Origin: Advenella sp. S44
GTDB taxonomy: Bacteria; Pseudomonadota; Gammaproteobacteria; Burkholderiales; Burkholderiaceae_B
DNA: 64,000 nt
Assembly: GCF_002810445.1 (NCBI RefSeq)
Contig: NZ_NEXS01000001.1
Location: 310,001-374,000 of the forward strand
Direction of reading: 5' to 3'
Shown: positions 28,305 through 38,025 of the stretch, one piece after another
How the letters are laid out: each line of letters begins with the position of its first letter
How positions within the stretch are numbered: position 1 is the stretch's first letter
Notes under the pieces: generated by a model
Database searches by the model: none
What the model was told of the DNA's origin: nothing
Seen by the model: the letters and a program-made list of their open reading frames with translations, nothing else
Made by a program: the position numbers and the translations under genes

Positions 28305-29054
28305 ATGATTGCAAAAAACCGCTACCGCAGCAAAAGCCCCGAATCGGCCGCTTCCTCGACCTTTGCCTCTTCCAGCGTTCGCAGTGGCCGCGCCAGCCGC
28401 AGCGACGGCGATGCAACAGTACGGCATATCATCGCGCAGGCCGGCACGCTGTTTGCCGAACGTGGCTACGCCGATACGACCAGCAAGGCGATCTGCGAGG
28501 CCGCTGGCGTCAACATGGCAGCTGTGAACTATCATTTCGGCAGTCGGGACGGCCTGTATCTGGTCCTGCTCAAGGAAGTGCATCGCGAAGTCATGAGCCT
28601 GGATTTTGTGCGGCAGATCGGCCATAGCGCGGCGCCGCCTTCGGACAAACTCTATCTGTTGATAGAAGGACTGTTGCGCGCGACCTATGATGCCAAAAGC
28701 TGGCATATACGCTTATGGGCGCGAGAGTTGCTGGCGCCATCGCCGCTGTTGTCGCAAATAATGGAAGAAGATACGCTGCCCAAGTTCGAGGTCTTGCGGG
28801 ACGTCATCATGGAATTGACCGGCATGCAGTTGACTGATCCGCAGTTGCTGCGCTCCGTATTGAGTGTCATCGGACCGGTCATCACGCTGCTGATGCTGGA
28901 CCGGCGCATCACGACCCCGATACAGCCACTCTATATGCATACCGTCCAGGACATGGCCCGTCACATGCACACGTTTACGATTGCCGGATTGCAGGCAATA
29001 GCGCGACAGGCTGGCTACGCTGCAGACATCCAGGATAAAGCAGGCAAGCAATGA
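28305..29054 (+). CDS. TetR/AcrR regulator, CecR (YbiH)-like
   Basis: 249 aa. HTH at about residues 38-83 (VRHIIAQAGTLFAERGYADTTSKAICEAAGVNMAAVNYHFGSRDGLY); C-terminal ligand domain resembles DUF1956 of CecR. In E. coli CecR controls ybhG-ybhFSR, and this window keeps the same partners in divergent form. A Ser/Ala-rich N-terminal tail of about 35 residues precedes the HTH; a later start cannot be excluded. Confidence 0.88.
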   Translation: MIAKNRYRSKSPESAASSTFASSSVRSGRASRSDGDATVRHIIAQAGTLFAERGYADTTSKAICEAAGVNMAAVNYHFGSRDGLYLVLLKEVHREVMSLDFVRQIGHSAAPPSDKLYLLIEGLLRATYDAKSWHIRLWARELLAPSPLLSQIMEEDTLPKFEVLRDVIMELTGMQLTDPQLLRSVLSVIGPVITLLMLDRRITTPIQPLYMHTVQDMARHMHTFTIAGLQAIARQAGYAADIQDKAGKQ

Positions 29055-29209
29055 ATCGGCGCAATGCCTGTTTGCATAAGTGTATAAGTGCATAAGTGCT
29101 GCCCTTGCGCCTGATGTCCTCTTGGTGGCCTGTCTCTGGCGAAATCAGCAGGACTGGCTATTTGATGACAATGACGATATGACCACCTTTGCCATACAGG
29201 CTCTGTCTA

Positions 29210-29732
29210 TCACGAGACTTTTAGCACCCCGGCCGCTGCCAGGCGCGCAATCTCGGCGGCCTCGCATCCCAGATCACGCAGTACGTTCTCGGTGTGTTCG
29301 CCTATGCGCGCAATTGGAAGCCGAGGCTACAAACGCTCGCCGTCAATACTAATCGGCAGTAGCGGCATGGGCGTTTCTGATCCGTCTTCCAGTACCTGGC
29401 GGCCGAGCCCAACGCTTTGCTGCAAGTGCGGGTCGTCGAACAACTCTTCAGGCTTAGTGATGTAGGCGAACGGGATTTGCCGCGCCTCAAAAACAGGAGC
29501 AAGCGATTCGGCCTGCATACCTTTGAGCGTTGCTCCCAATTGAGGAATCAGCCAATTTACGCGCGAGCACACGGTCATTATTGGTTTTCAGACGCGGATC
29601 AAGATAAAGATCGGGCCGCTGGAGAATTTCGCACAGCGCTTCCCATGGCGCATCGCCGGTTGCGCGATTGGAATTCTTCATACGCAACGCGGCCAACTCA
29701 TGTCTCCCGACTGTCGGAGGTGCTCCTTGCAC
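29210..29732 (-). pseudogene. CaiB/BaiF CoA-transferase remnant
   Basis: Three minus-strand frames in sequence read as the C-terminal part of a class III CoA-transferase: GDAPWEALCEILQRPDLYLDPRL..TNNDRV (29487-29732), then LIPQLGATLKGM..PFAYITKPEELFDDPHLQQS (about 29327-29560), then PIARIGEHTENVLRDLG..GVLKVS and a stop at 29210. At least two frameshifts, and the N-terminal half (about 220 aa of 400) is missing. It borders the CoA catabolic cluster, where an intact copy would make sense functionally. Confidence 0.8.
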
Positions 29733-29845
29733 AAGATGAGATAGCAGCGTTCACAATCTTTCAAAGCGCAGTTGCCGGGTATGCCTAGAATGGATGCTTA
29801 CATTTGTTCGCGGCCCAATGGCTGCCTTCACATACAAAGCGATCC

Positions 29846-31189
29846 ATGCTCATACACGAACTTGCTCAATACGGTGCCCGAGAAAGCGGAGAACGTACGC
29901 TAACCGCTCCGGTACGTCATCATACGAAACGTGCAGTACTTGACTGGCTGGCAGCCCTGTATCCCGGCGCGCGAATGTCCCCCGGTGTAGAACTGGTCAG
30001 GGCGCATGCCGATGAAGTCGGAGCCGGCCATGCCCGCCTGCCGGGGTTTGGCACCACCACGTTTCCGGCAACAGCGGCGTGGATTAATGGCAGCGTGTCG
30101 CATACAGTCGAGTTTGACGATATTTTCCGTGATGGCGTCTATCACCCGGGTTGCCCTGTTATCTCGGCAGCGCTCGCGGCGGCGGATACGCGAGACTGTA
30201 GTGGGCTGGATTTTATGACAGCCATTGTGGTGGGCTATGAAATATCCACTAGACTGAGCGCGGCGGTTCAGCCGGCGCACTATCGCTATTTTCATACCAC
30301 CGGAACGGTAGGCAGCATTGGGGCGGCAGCAGCTGTGGCAGCATTGTATGCGCCCGGCGATCAGAGCGTGATGCAACACGCCATCGCCACTGCCGCCACT
30401 TTTGCTGCCGGATTGCAACAGGCGTTTCGCTCGGATGCCATGACCAAGGCTTTGCATGCCGGCCACGCTGCTGCCGTGGGTATACGGTCGGGTACAGCGG
30501 CAGCAGCTGGCGTTACCGGTGTGGCTGATATTCTGGAAGGCGAGACAGGCTTTGCCGCGGCATTGGGCGGTTCTCTGAACTTGTCACTCGTAACCGCCGG
30601 TCTTGGCACGGACTATAACATTACGCGCATCACCCAGAAAAATCATGGCTGTTGCGGGCATACCTTTGCTTCCATTGATGCTGCCCTTGCCCTGCAGCAG
30701 GCGCACGGGATACGGGCGGATGATATCGCATCGATCAAGATTGCAACCTATCAAACCGCTATCAACGTTACCGGCAATGCCGACCCGCGGACAGCATTCG
30801 AAGGCAAATTCAGCTTGCCCTATGTGGTTGCTCATGCCTTGCGTCAAGGGTCTGTCAGACTGGACGCCTTCAATAGCGAACGGCTCAATGACAAAGCCAC
30901 GCGTGCTCTCATGAAAAAAATCAATGTGGCTGCCGATGACTCGCTGACCGCCGCGTTTCCACGTCACCGCTCTGCGCGTGTGACGATCGAGATGAACAAC
31001 GGCAAGCGTCATGAGCATTATGCGCAGGACCGCAAAGGCGATCCGGAATGCCCGCTAAGCGACCAGGAACTTAATGATAAATATGATGAGCTGGTGACGC
31101 CGGTACTGGGCTCAGCTCACGCCGTTGAACTCAAGTCTCAGGTCTGGAGTCTTGAAGACTGGCAGGTACGGCAGTTATCGCTACGCTGA
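29846..31189 (+). CDS. MmgE/PrpD family protein
   Basis: 447 aa from ATG 29846 (MLIHELAQ); 2-methylcitrate dehydratase-like fold. Seen: HHTKRAVLDWLAALYPGA N-terminal helix, NGSVSHTVEFDDI region, and CCGHTFASIDAAL. Members dehydrate hydroxy-polycarboxylates (2-methylcitrate, cis-aconitate-type acids, iminodisuccinate). First intact gene of the catabolic cluster, followed after 44 bp by the acyl-CoA synthetase. The substrate is not determined. Confidence 0.87.
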   Translation: MLIHELAQYGARESGERTLTAPVRHHTKRAVLDWLAALYPGARMSPGVELVRAHADEVGAGHARLPGFGTTTFPATAAWINGSVSHTVEFDDIFRDGVYHPGCPVISAALAAADTRDCSGLDFMTAIVVGYEISTRLSAAVQPAHYRYFHTTGTVGSIGAAAAVAALYAPGDQSVMQHAIATAATFAAGLQQAFRSDAMTKALHAGHAAAVGIRSGTAAAAGVTGVADILEGETGFAAALGGSLNLSLVTAGLGTDYNITRITQKNHGCCGHTFASIDAALALQQAHGIRADDIASIKIATYQTAINVTGNADPRTAFEGKFSLPYVVAHALRQGSVRLDAFNSERLNDKATRALMKKINVAADDSLTAAFPRHRSARVTIEMNNGKRHEHYAQDRKGDPECPLSDQELNDKYDELVTPVLGSAHAVELKSQVWSLEDWQVRQLSLR

Positions 31190-31233
31190 CGCCCAGGACA
31201 ATGGCAATTTCACAATAAAGCATTGATAAAACC

Positions 31234-33378
31234 ATGACCCATGATGATTCAAAATACAGTGGCGCCCCATCCAGCAACCGCCGCGCGTTTAACAATGCGT
31301 TGCTCAAGCCAACATCGGTTGCACTGATAGGCGCTTCCAGCAACCCGAACAAAAATACCGCCCGTCCCTTGCGGTTTATGCAGAAACACGGTTTTTCCGG
31401 CGACATTTATCCGGTCAATCCGTCGGCCATGCAGATCGATGGCGTCAAAGCCTGGAGCAGCATTGATCAGCTTCCCGGTAACGTAGATCATGCATTCGTG
31501 ATGATCGAGAGTGCCGGCGTCTCCGGTGTGGTGGAGCAATGCGCCCGCAAGGGTATCGGCATCGTTACGATCTACTCTGATGGGTTTGCAGAAGCGGGTG
31601 ATGAGGGCATTCAAAGGCAACAGGAACTGCGCGCGACTGCAAGGCGCCTGGGCGTGCGGGTGCTCGGACCTAATAGTATCGGCCTGGCCAATGTCCACAG
31701 CGGTGCTGTCATTTCCGTTAATGCCGCATTCGAAATGGACAATCTGACCGCCGGCGATATCGGCATTATTTCGCAAAGCGGCTCAATGATGGGCTCGCTC
31801 ATGTCCCGGGCCGCTGCGCGCGGCTTTGGTTTCTCCCAGCTGGTGTCCGTCGGCAACGAGAGCGATATTTCAGTTGGCGAAGTACTGGATGCCATGGTGG
31901 ACGATGATGCAACCGGCGTGATATTGCTGTTTCTGGAAACCTTGCGGGATGTGCACACATTAAGTTACGCGCTAGAACGAGCGTGCAGCGCCGGCAAGCC
32001 GGTGATTGCATACAAGCTGGGGCGCTCGGAACAAGGCGATGCACTGTCGCAATCGCACACCGGCGCTATCGCCGGCAATGATGCCGCCATGGACGCTTAT
32101 TTCCGTGCGCATGGCGTCATACGCGTCAATATGCTGGAAACCCTTTTTGAAATCGCGCCGCTAGCCTCCCGGTATGCACATTTGCGCCCAAAAGCCCGGC
32201 GCGATACGCCTGCTCGTGTGGCTGTGATTACTACTACCGGCGGGGGTGCCGCCACTGTTGTTGACAACCTGGGACTGCGCGAGTTTGTTGCGGTGGCGCC
32301 GCCTGCACCGTTCATTTCGCATATGGCCTCGCGCGGCTTGAGCATACGCCAGACGCCGGTCATTGATCTGACGCTGGCGGCAAGTAGTGAACAGTATCAG
32401 GATCTGTTGACTGAAATAATGCAGACCGACTGGTGTGACGCGGTGTTATGCATCGCCGGCTCCTCGGCACAATTTCATCCGCAATATGCGGTCCAGCCCA
32501 TACTGAATGCCGTTGCAACAGCGCACGGCAGCAGCAAACCACTGGTGGCATTCTTGTCTCCTGAAGCGCAGGCATCATTGCTGTTGCTGCAAAAAAACGC
32601 CATTGCGGCCTTTCGTACGCCCGAATCATGCGCCGACGCCTTGGCAGCATTTTTTGTACCGCTAGGGCAGCGACTGCCAGAGCAATTGCCGCCTGTGCTG
32701 TTACCTGATGGCTGCCCGGTCAGCGGCAATTTGAGCGAGCCCGAGGCGATGTCGGTCTTTGGCGCACTGGGTATCGATGTCGTTTCGTCTGCCATGGTGC
32801 AGCCGCATGCCACAGACCATTCAATTGAGTATCCAGTGGTACTGAAGGTTGTCTCGCGAGACATTCTTCATAAAACGGACGCCGGTGGTGTGAAGGTTGG
32901 CATTGACTCTGACGAATCCCTGGCCGCCGCGTTGAACGCGATGGCTGATCAAGTCAAGACTCATTGCCCGCAAGCGGCGATTGACGGCTACATGGTGCAG
33001 AAAAAGGAAGATCGCCTGATCGAACTGATGCTGGGCTATCGGCATGACCCGCTGGTTGGTCCGACCGTGATGCTTGGCGCCGGCGGCATCACAGCCGAAC
33101 TCAAGCCAGACTTCTCTTTGCGCCTTGCGCCGGTGTCAGAGCCGGTGGCTTGGGAAATGATTCGTGAGGTGAAGCATACGCAATTGATCCGCGGCTATCG
33201 AAAACTTCCGCAAGGCGATTGCCAAGCGCTCGCGCGCGCCATTGTGGCCTTTTCCCGGCTAGCGCTGATTGAATCGCAGCCGGTGACCGAAGCAGAGATC
33301 AACCCCCTGTTTGTTCGTGATGATGGCGTTGTTGCGGTTGATGCCGTGATCCGCTTGCATGAAATATCACAGACGTAA
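31234..33378 (+). CDS. ADP-forming acyl-CoA synthetase family protein
   Basis: 714 aa. N-terminal CoA-binding Rossmann domain (SVALIGASSNPNKN..RPLRFMQKHGFSGDIYPVNPSA), succinyl-CoA ligase-like flavodoxin domain with the phospho-His in LSQSHTGAIAGND, and a C-terminal ATP-grasp domain (PVVLKVVSRDILHKTDAGGVKVG, EINPLFV). Such enzymes make acyl-CoA from an organic acid, ATP and CoA, giving ADP. It probably activates the acid handled by the neighbouring acyl-CoA dehydrogenase. Confidence 0.9.
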   Translation: MTHDDSKYSGAPSSNRRAFNNALLKPTSVALIGASSNPNKNTARPLRFMQKHGFSGDIYPVNPSAMQIDGVKAWSSIDQLPGNVDHAFVMIESAGVSGVVEQCARKGIGIVTIYSDGFAEAGDEGIQRQQELRATARRLGVRVLGPNSIGLANVHSGAVISVNAAFEMDNLTAGDIGIISQSGSMMGSLMSRAAARGFGFSQLVSVGNESDISVGEVLDAMVDDDATGVILLFLETLRDVHTLSYALERACSAGKPVIAYKLGRSEQGDALSQSHTGAIAGNDAAMDAYFRAHGVIRVNMLETLFEIAPLASRYAHLRPKARRDTPARVAVITTTGGGAATVVDNLGLREFVAVAPPAPFISHMASRGLSIRQTPVIDLTLAASSEQYQDLLTEIMQTDWCDAVLCIAGSSAQFHPQYAVQPILNAVATAHGSSKPLVAFLSPEAQASLLLLQKNAIAAFRTPESCADALAAFFVPLGQRLPEQLPPVLLPDGCPVSGNLSEPEAMSVFGALGIDVVSSAMVQPHATDHSIEYPVVLKVVSRDILHKTDAGGVKVGIDSDESLAAALNAMADQVKTHCPQAAIDGYMVQKKEDRLIELMLGYRHDPLVGPTVMLGAGGITAELKPDFSLRLAPVSEPVAWEMIREVKHTQLIRGYRKLPQGDCQALARAIVAFSRLALIESQPVTEAEINPLFVRDDGVVAVDAVIRLHEISQT

Positions 33379-33416
33379 TAACAATCTAGCCAATCAAATC
33401 AGGAGTAATAATAGAT

Positions 33417-34565
33417 ATGGACTTTGAGCTGAATACAGAACAAAAAGGATTTGAGTCGGCGGTGCGCCGTTTTGCTGAAGATCAATTGCGCGATGGTGCT
33501 GTTGCACGAGCGCATAGCCAGGACTATCCGTGGGACATATCCAGTCGCATGGCTGATCAGGGCCTGCTGGGAATTACGATTGCCCAAGCCGATGGAGGGC
33601 TGGGCGGAACATTGATGGACGCAGTCATCGCGATACAGACAGTGGCGTCTGTATGCCCACGCAGCGCGGACGTGGTGCAGGCTGGTAACTTCGGGGCGAT
33701 TCGTGTATTGGCGGAATATGGCTCGAACTTTCAGAAAGAGAAGTATTTAAAGCCATTATTGGCCGGCAAAGCGCTGATTGCAGTTGGCATGACAGAACCC
33801 GATGCCGGCTCCGCTGTGACCGAGCTCAAGACCACGGCCACCCGCGACGGCAACGGCTGGCGCATTAATGGAACAAAAATCTTCACGACTCACGGGCCAC
33901 ATGCCGACTTCATCCTTGCTTATGTGCGTTTCGGCCCGGGCACCAAAGGTATCGGCTCGGTCATGATTGAGACCAGCGCCGAGGGCATGAAACTGGGTAA
34001 ACGTTCCGCTTTCATGTCGGACGAGGAATGGGTCGAGATCTTTATGGATAACGTCTATGTGCCCGATGAGCAAGTCGTGCTGGGAGAAGGAGGGTTCAAA
34101 AAACAGATTGCAGGCTTCAATGTGGAGCGCCTTGGCAATACGTCACGATCCCTGGCGCTGGGACGATACGCGTATGAAGAGGCCAGGCAGTGGGCGATGC
34201 AACGACGACAATTTGGCAAACTGCTGTGCGAATTCCAGGGCATCCAGTGGAAGTTTGCTGATATGAGAATCAAGCTGGATGCTGCGCAATTACTGCTGTA
34301 CAAGGCGGCCTCGGGTGCCGATAACGGGTTTCCGTCGCCGACAGAGACTGCCATCGCCAAAGCGTACTGTAACCAGGTTGGCTTTGATGTGGCCAATGAC
34401 GCATTGCAGGTAATGGGAGGCATGGGCTACAGCCGGGAATCGCTGGTGGAATATTGTGTGCGCCGCTGTCGCGGATGGATGATCGCGGGCGGCTCTATCG
34501 AAATACTGAAGAACCGGATTGCCGAGGGCGTTTTTGATCGCACATTTTCACAGCGCGCACTCTAG
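33417..34565 (+). CDS. Acyl-CoA dehydrogenase
   Basis: 382 aa, standard length. FAD/substrate motifs GMTEPDAGSAVTELKTTA and FTTHGPHADFILAYVR in the middle beta domain, and the C-terminal helical domain RRQFGKLLCEFQGIQWKFADM with QVMGGMGYSRESLVEY. It oxidises an acyl-CoA to the enoyl-CoA, passing electrons to ETF. 38 bp after the synthetase with an AGGAG-type site, so likely co-transcribed. Confidence 0.93.
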   Translation: MDFELNTEQKGFESAVRRFAEDQLRDGAVARAHSQDYPWDISSRMADQGLLGITIAQADGGLGGTLMDAVIAIQTVASVCPRSADVVQAGNFGAIRVLAEYGSNFQKEKYLKPLLAGKALIAVGMTEPDAGSAVTELKTTATRDGNGWRINGTKIFTTHGPHADFILAYVRFGPGTKGIGSVMIETSAEGMKLGKRSAFMSDEEWVEIFMDNVYVPDEQVVLGEGGFKKQIAGFNVERLGNTSRSLALGRYAYEEARQWAMQRRQFGKLLCEFQGIQWKFADMRIKLDAAQLLLYKAASGADNGFPSPTETAIAKAYCNQVGFDVANDALQVMGGMGYSRESLVEYCVRRCRGWMIAGGSIEILKNRIAEGVFDRTFSQRAL

Positions 34566-34645
34566 GGCGGCCATTGCTACAAGAATGCCTATTTCAATCG
34601 CGATATAGGGTTATCTCCAATGAGCGCTTCGCTCAACAGTGTTTT

Positions 34646-34681
34646 AATATGTATACTAAAGAATGCAATAGAATACATATT
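34646..34681. promoter_or_regulatory. Inverted repeat AATATGTAT...ATACATATT before the aldolase
   Basis: Two perfect 9-bp arms 18 bp apart, ending 17 bp before ATG 34699. GTATAC-like half-sites also lie between them. Looks like an operator for a dimeric regulator controlling the second half of the cluster; which regulator is unknown. Confidence 0.45.
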
Positions 34682-34698
34682 TTAGAGAGGACGAAATA

Positions 34699-35478
34699 AT
34701 GAGCCAGATTCACATAGCCAGTGCACAACAGACATGCAGCCAGGCCGAGTGGCAGGCGCGTGTCGATCTGGCCGCCTGCTACCGGCTGGTGGCGCACTAT
34801 GGCATGTCGGATATGATTGCCAACCACATTTCGCTACGCGTGCCGGACGAGGAAGATGCGTTCCTGATTAACGCCTATGGACTGCTGTACGAAGAAATCA
34901 CGGCATCCAGCCTGCTCAAGATCGACCACAAGGGCAATATATTGAGTTCGCCCGATTTTGGAGACCTCAATTACGGCGTAAACAAGGCAGGCTTTGTGAT
35001 TCACAGCGCGATCCACGAGGCCCGCCCCGAGGTCGCCTGTGTCATTCATACCCACACCTGGGCCGGGATGGCGGTGTCTTCTCTCAAATGCGGTCTGCTG
35101 CCGTTGAATCAGACTGCAATGCGCTTTTTGCGTATCGCTTATCACGACTACCAGGGTGTCGTCCTGGATCTGAGTGAGCAGGAATCTCTGGTGAAGGATC
35201 TGGGCACCTCCGAAGCCATGATCCTGCGCAACCATGGCTTGCTTACCACGGGCAATACGATAGGCGAGGCTTTCAACTGGATGCATCGTCTGGAACTGGC
35301 CTGTCGCGCTCAGATCGCCGCCATGTCCTGCAACACGCCGCTGAACCAGGTCAGTCCAGCTGTGCTTGAACAAACCTACAAGAATTACCAGCCTGGCACA
35401 CGGCGTCCTTACGGGCAGATGGAGTGGCCGGCATTGTTGAGAAAAATGGAAAAGCTGGATGCCAGCTTTATGGACTGA
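34699..35478 (+). CDS. Class II aldolase/adducin family protein
   Basis: 259 aa. Metal ligands are visible: HTHTWAG (about residue 115-117) and RNHGLLTTG (about 178), and the EITASSLLKIDHKGNI active-site region. The family includes L-fuculose/L-ribulose phosphate aldolases and aldolases or decarboxylases of hydroxy-keto acids. AGAGAGG precedes the start. In a cluster with PrpD, acyl-CoA enzymes and a hydroxyacid dehydrogenase it more likely acts on a branched acid than on a sugar phosphate. Confidence 0.88.
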   Translation: MSQIHIASAQQTCSQAEWQARVDLAACYRLVAHYGMSDMIANHISLRVPDEEDAFLINAYGLLYEEITASSLLKIDHKGNILSSPDFGDLNYGVNKAGFVIHSAIHEARPEVACVIHTHTWAGMAVSSLKCGLLPLNQTAMRFLRIAYHDYQGVVLDLSEQESLVKDLGTSEAMILRNHGLLTTGNTIGEAFNWMHRLELACRAQIAAMSCNTPLNQVSPAVLEQTYKNYQPGTRRPYGQMEWPALLRKMEKLDASFMD

Positions 35479-35711
35479 GTCAACGCTTGTGCGTTGCGCA
35501 GTCTGAGCATTGCGGTCGGCTTTGGCGCGGCCGCTGCGCTTATCCGGGCCGGTAGAGAGTCAGGGCAGAAGAATCAGAGTTGAATCTCCCATGCAAGTGA
35601 CGAGAACGCCATTGCGGCGATCCATGGACTTGCATGTTTGTCTGCACCTGTACGCCGGAAAAATCGCCATTACAGATGTAATTACTTCAATGAATACGAG
35701 GAGACAGAACA

Positions 35712-36701
35712 ATGCACAGGCGTTATCCAAAGATCGGGCAGACCGTGATTCTGGCCACTATTTTGGCCATCTATGCGGCCGCCTCGACAGCCCAGGCGCA
35801 AGAGGAATGGCCGGCCAAGCCGGTCAAAACAGTGGTTGCCTTCACTGCGGGTGGCACCACCGATATTATTGCGCGCGAAATAAGCAACGAGCTGGGCAAG
35901 ATGTGGGACCAGAGCGTTGTCGTAGAAAACAAGCCAGGAGCAGCCGGCAACATTGGTACGGGCGCAGTGGTCAGCGCCAAGCCCGATGGCTATACGATCC
36001 TGATGAATTCGATCGGCCCCATCGCTGTTAATCCATACATTTACTCTAAAAGCACCTTTAACACAATGACCGATTTGCGCGCGGTTGCATTGGTCGCGGA
36101 TGTTCCAAATGTGCTGGTAGTGGCGCCGTCGCTGAATATCAAATCAGTGCAGGAACTGACCAAACAGATCGAGGCCAAGCCCGAGACATTCAATTGTGCG
36201 TCTACCGGTGTCGGTACAGCCGCCCATTTATCATGTGCCATGATGGCAAAAACCCGCGATCTGCGCGTGACGCATATTCCCTATAAAGGTGCGGACGCCT
36301 TGAATGACGTCATGTCGGGGCGTGTACAGTTCATGTTCGCCACCTTGCCTTCTGTCATAGGAAGTATCAAGGGCGGAAAACTCATACCGCTGGCGGTATC
36401 TACCGACAAGCGTTCGCCCGCGCTCAAAGATGTACCGACGATGCAGGAAGCCGGCTACAAAGACTTTGCCATGGGCTCCTGGTTCGGATATTTCGCGCCG
36501 GCAAAAACGCCTGACAATGTCATCGAGAAACTGAACAAAGATATCAATGCGGTGCTGCAAAATCCAACGATCAAAACTAAACTATCCAATGAAGGTGCCG
36601 AGCCGGTGGGAGGGTCGGCCGAATCATTCACTCAGTTTGTGAAAGCGGAAAATGCAAAGTGGAAAGCGTTTACTACCGAGATGAATATTTCTGCAAAATA
36701 G
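35712..36701 (+). CDS. Bug family tripartite tricarboxylate transporter receptor
   Basis: 329 aa. Signal peptide of about 29 residues ending STAQAQ, then EEWPAKPVKTVVAFTAGGTTDIIAREI, the Bug ligand-loop signature; GAAGNIGTGAV and DGYTILMNS follow as usual. Bug proteins bind carboxylates in the periplasm and are hugely expanded in Burkholderiales; the TctAB membrane partners are normally encoded elsewhere. Probably imports the acid catabolised by its neighbours. A 233-bp gap before it shows no other feature. Confidence 0.93.
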   Translation: MHRRYPKIGQTVILATILAIYAAASTAQAQEEWPAKPVKTVVAFTAGGTTDIIAREISNELGKMWDQSVVVENKPGAAGNIGTGAVVSAKPDGYTILMNSIGPIAVNPYIYSKSTFNTMTDLRAVALVADVPNVLVVAPSLNIKSVQELTKQIEAKPETFNCASTGVGTAAHLSCAMMAKTRDLRVTHIPYKGADALNDVMSGRVQFMFATLPSVIGSIKGGKLIPLAVSTDKRSPALKDVPTMQEAGYKDFAMGSWFGYFAPAKTPDNVIEKLNKDINAVLQNPTIKTKLSNEGAEPVGGSAESFTQFVKAENAKWKAFTTEMNISAK

Positions 36702-36801
36702 CGGGTTGTTGTACCGAATCTCGCTGATTTCATTCATTATCTCTTAAATGGGGAAGCGCTCCTGCTTGCCCATTTTTATCATCGATTGCGGTAAAGACAT
36801 C

Positions 36802-37806
36802 ATGGCAACACGGGCATTGAACGTACTGATTTCGGCAAGGATTCTTGAGTATGTACGCGAGACGATCAGCTCGCGATATGACCTGGCGCATATTCATTTC
36901 ATACCGTACAGCGGCCATCGACTGGACGACCAGACACTGGCGCAGATTGATATTGCATTTGTGTCCCGCGATATCACGGGGCGCTCAACCAAGTATGTGC
37001 TGGAAGCAAAAACGGACACTTATTACCAGATGATGGAAGACGCGCCCAATTTGCAATGGGTGCATGTTCATTCTGCAGGTGTCGATCGTCCGGTTTATGT
37101 CCGTTTGCGGGACAAGGGCCTGAATGTAACCAGCTCTACCGGAGCGCTCTCGGGTATAGTGGCGCAAAGCGTCCTGGCAGCCGTACTGGCGCTGAATCGG
37201 CGCTTTCGCTTCCTGGAAGCGGCACAGCGCGAGCATGTCTGGGCGCCGCTGCTGGATGATCTGATGCCGGCGGACCTGGAAGGGCAGCATGTGTTGCTGG
37301 CAGGGTGGGGCCCTATAGCACAGACGACACAGCGCTATCTGGCCATGCTTGGCATGAAGGTAACGGTGCTGCGCAATAGTACGGTGACGGGCCATACAGA
37401 CGTTCCCATGGCGTCGTATGACGACTTCCTGCGAATCTTGCCCGAGAGCGATTGGCTCGTCCTGGCTTGCCCGCTAACGGATACAACCCGGGGGCTCGTT
37501 GGCCGCAATGCGCTCAATGCGATGAAGCCCGGCGCTCATATCGTGAACGTGTCGCGCGGCGAAGTGATTGTAGAGTCTGAGCTGATAGAGGCGTTGCGCA
37601 CCGGCAGTATAGCAGGTGCCTACCTGGATGTGGTAGATAAAGAGCCGCTGCAGCCGGAGTCGCCGCTATGGGATATGCCAAATGTCATGATATCTCCGCA
37701 CACTGCCGGCCATTCGACCGGCAATGAAGCACGTGTGGCTGACATTTTTGCGGAAAACCTGAACAACTGGGTCAAGGGGCTGCCATTGAGAAATCTTGCG
37801 CGTTAA
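36802..37806 (+). CDS. D-2-hydroxyacid dehydrogenase
   Basis: 334 aa. NAD-binding loop GWGPIAQTTQRYLAMLGM (about residue 175), the substrate Arg in NVSRGEVI, the Glu in DVVDKEPL and the catalytic His in SPHTAGHS. Reduces a 2-keto acid or oxidises a D-2-hydroxy acid with NAD(P). ATG 36802 (MATRALN) is preferred to the longer frame from 36748. Last plus-strand gene of the catabolic cluster. Confidence 0.9.
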   Translation: MATRALNVLISARILEYVRETISSRYDLAHIHFIPYSGHRLDDQTLAQIDIAFVSRDITGRSTKYVLEAKTDTYYQMMEDAPNLQWVHVHSAGVDRPVYVRLRDKGLNVTSSTGALSGIVAQSVLAAVLALNRRFRFLEAAQREHVWAPLLDDLMPADLEGQHVLLAGWGPIAQTTQRYLAMLGMKVTVLRNSTVTGHTDVPMASYDDFLRILPESDWLVLACPLTDTTRGLVGRNALNAMKPGAHIVNVSRGEVIVESELIEALRTGSIAGAYLDVVDKEPLQPESPLWDMPNVMISPHTAGHSTGNEARVADIFAENLNNWVKGLPLRNLAR

Positions 37807-37913
37807 CACGTATACGCTGTTGCACTATGAAGGAGCTACGTCGCTGGTAATGGCTTTAGCCAATGCAGTGTGTTCGTGCAATGACAGGCGCCATGGCGGT
37901 AGTAAATTAGTTG

Positions 37914-38025
37914 ATCAGCCCATCAGCCCATCAGAGCATCAGAGCATCAGAGCATCAGAGCATCAGAGCATCAGAGCATCAGAGCATCAGAGCATCAGAG
38001 CATCAGAGCATCAGAGCATCAGAGC
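37914..38025. repeat. Octanucleotide tandem repeat, 12 perfect ATCAGAGC units
   Basis: Units start every 8 bp from 37930 to 38025, preceded by two variant ATCAGCCC units (37914-37929) and followed by a degenerate ATCCAGCA. The array covers the stop codon of the LysR gene at 38011 and fills the space between it and the convergent dehydrogenase. Such arrays change length by slippage. Confidence 0.95.

Noticed and set aside
37914-38025. CRISPR array
   Set aside because: The 8-bp units are contiguous with no spacers; this is a simple tandem repeat.
38011-38025. Phase-variable switching of the LysR protein by repeat number
   Set aside because: The stop is reached within two repeat units, so gain or loss of distal units leaves the protein unchanged.
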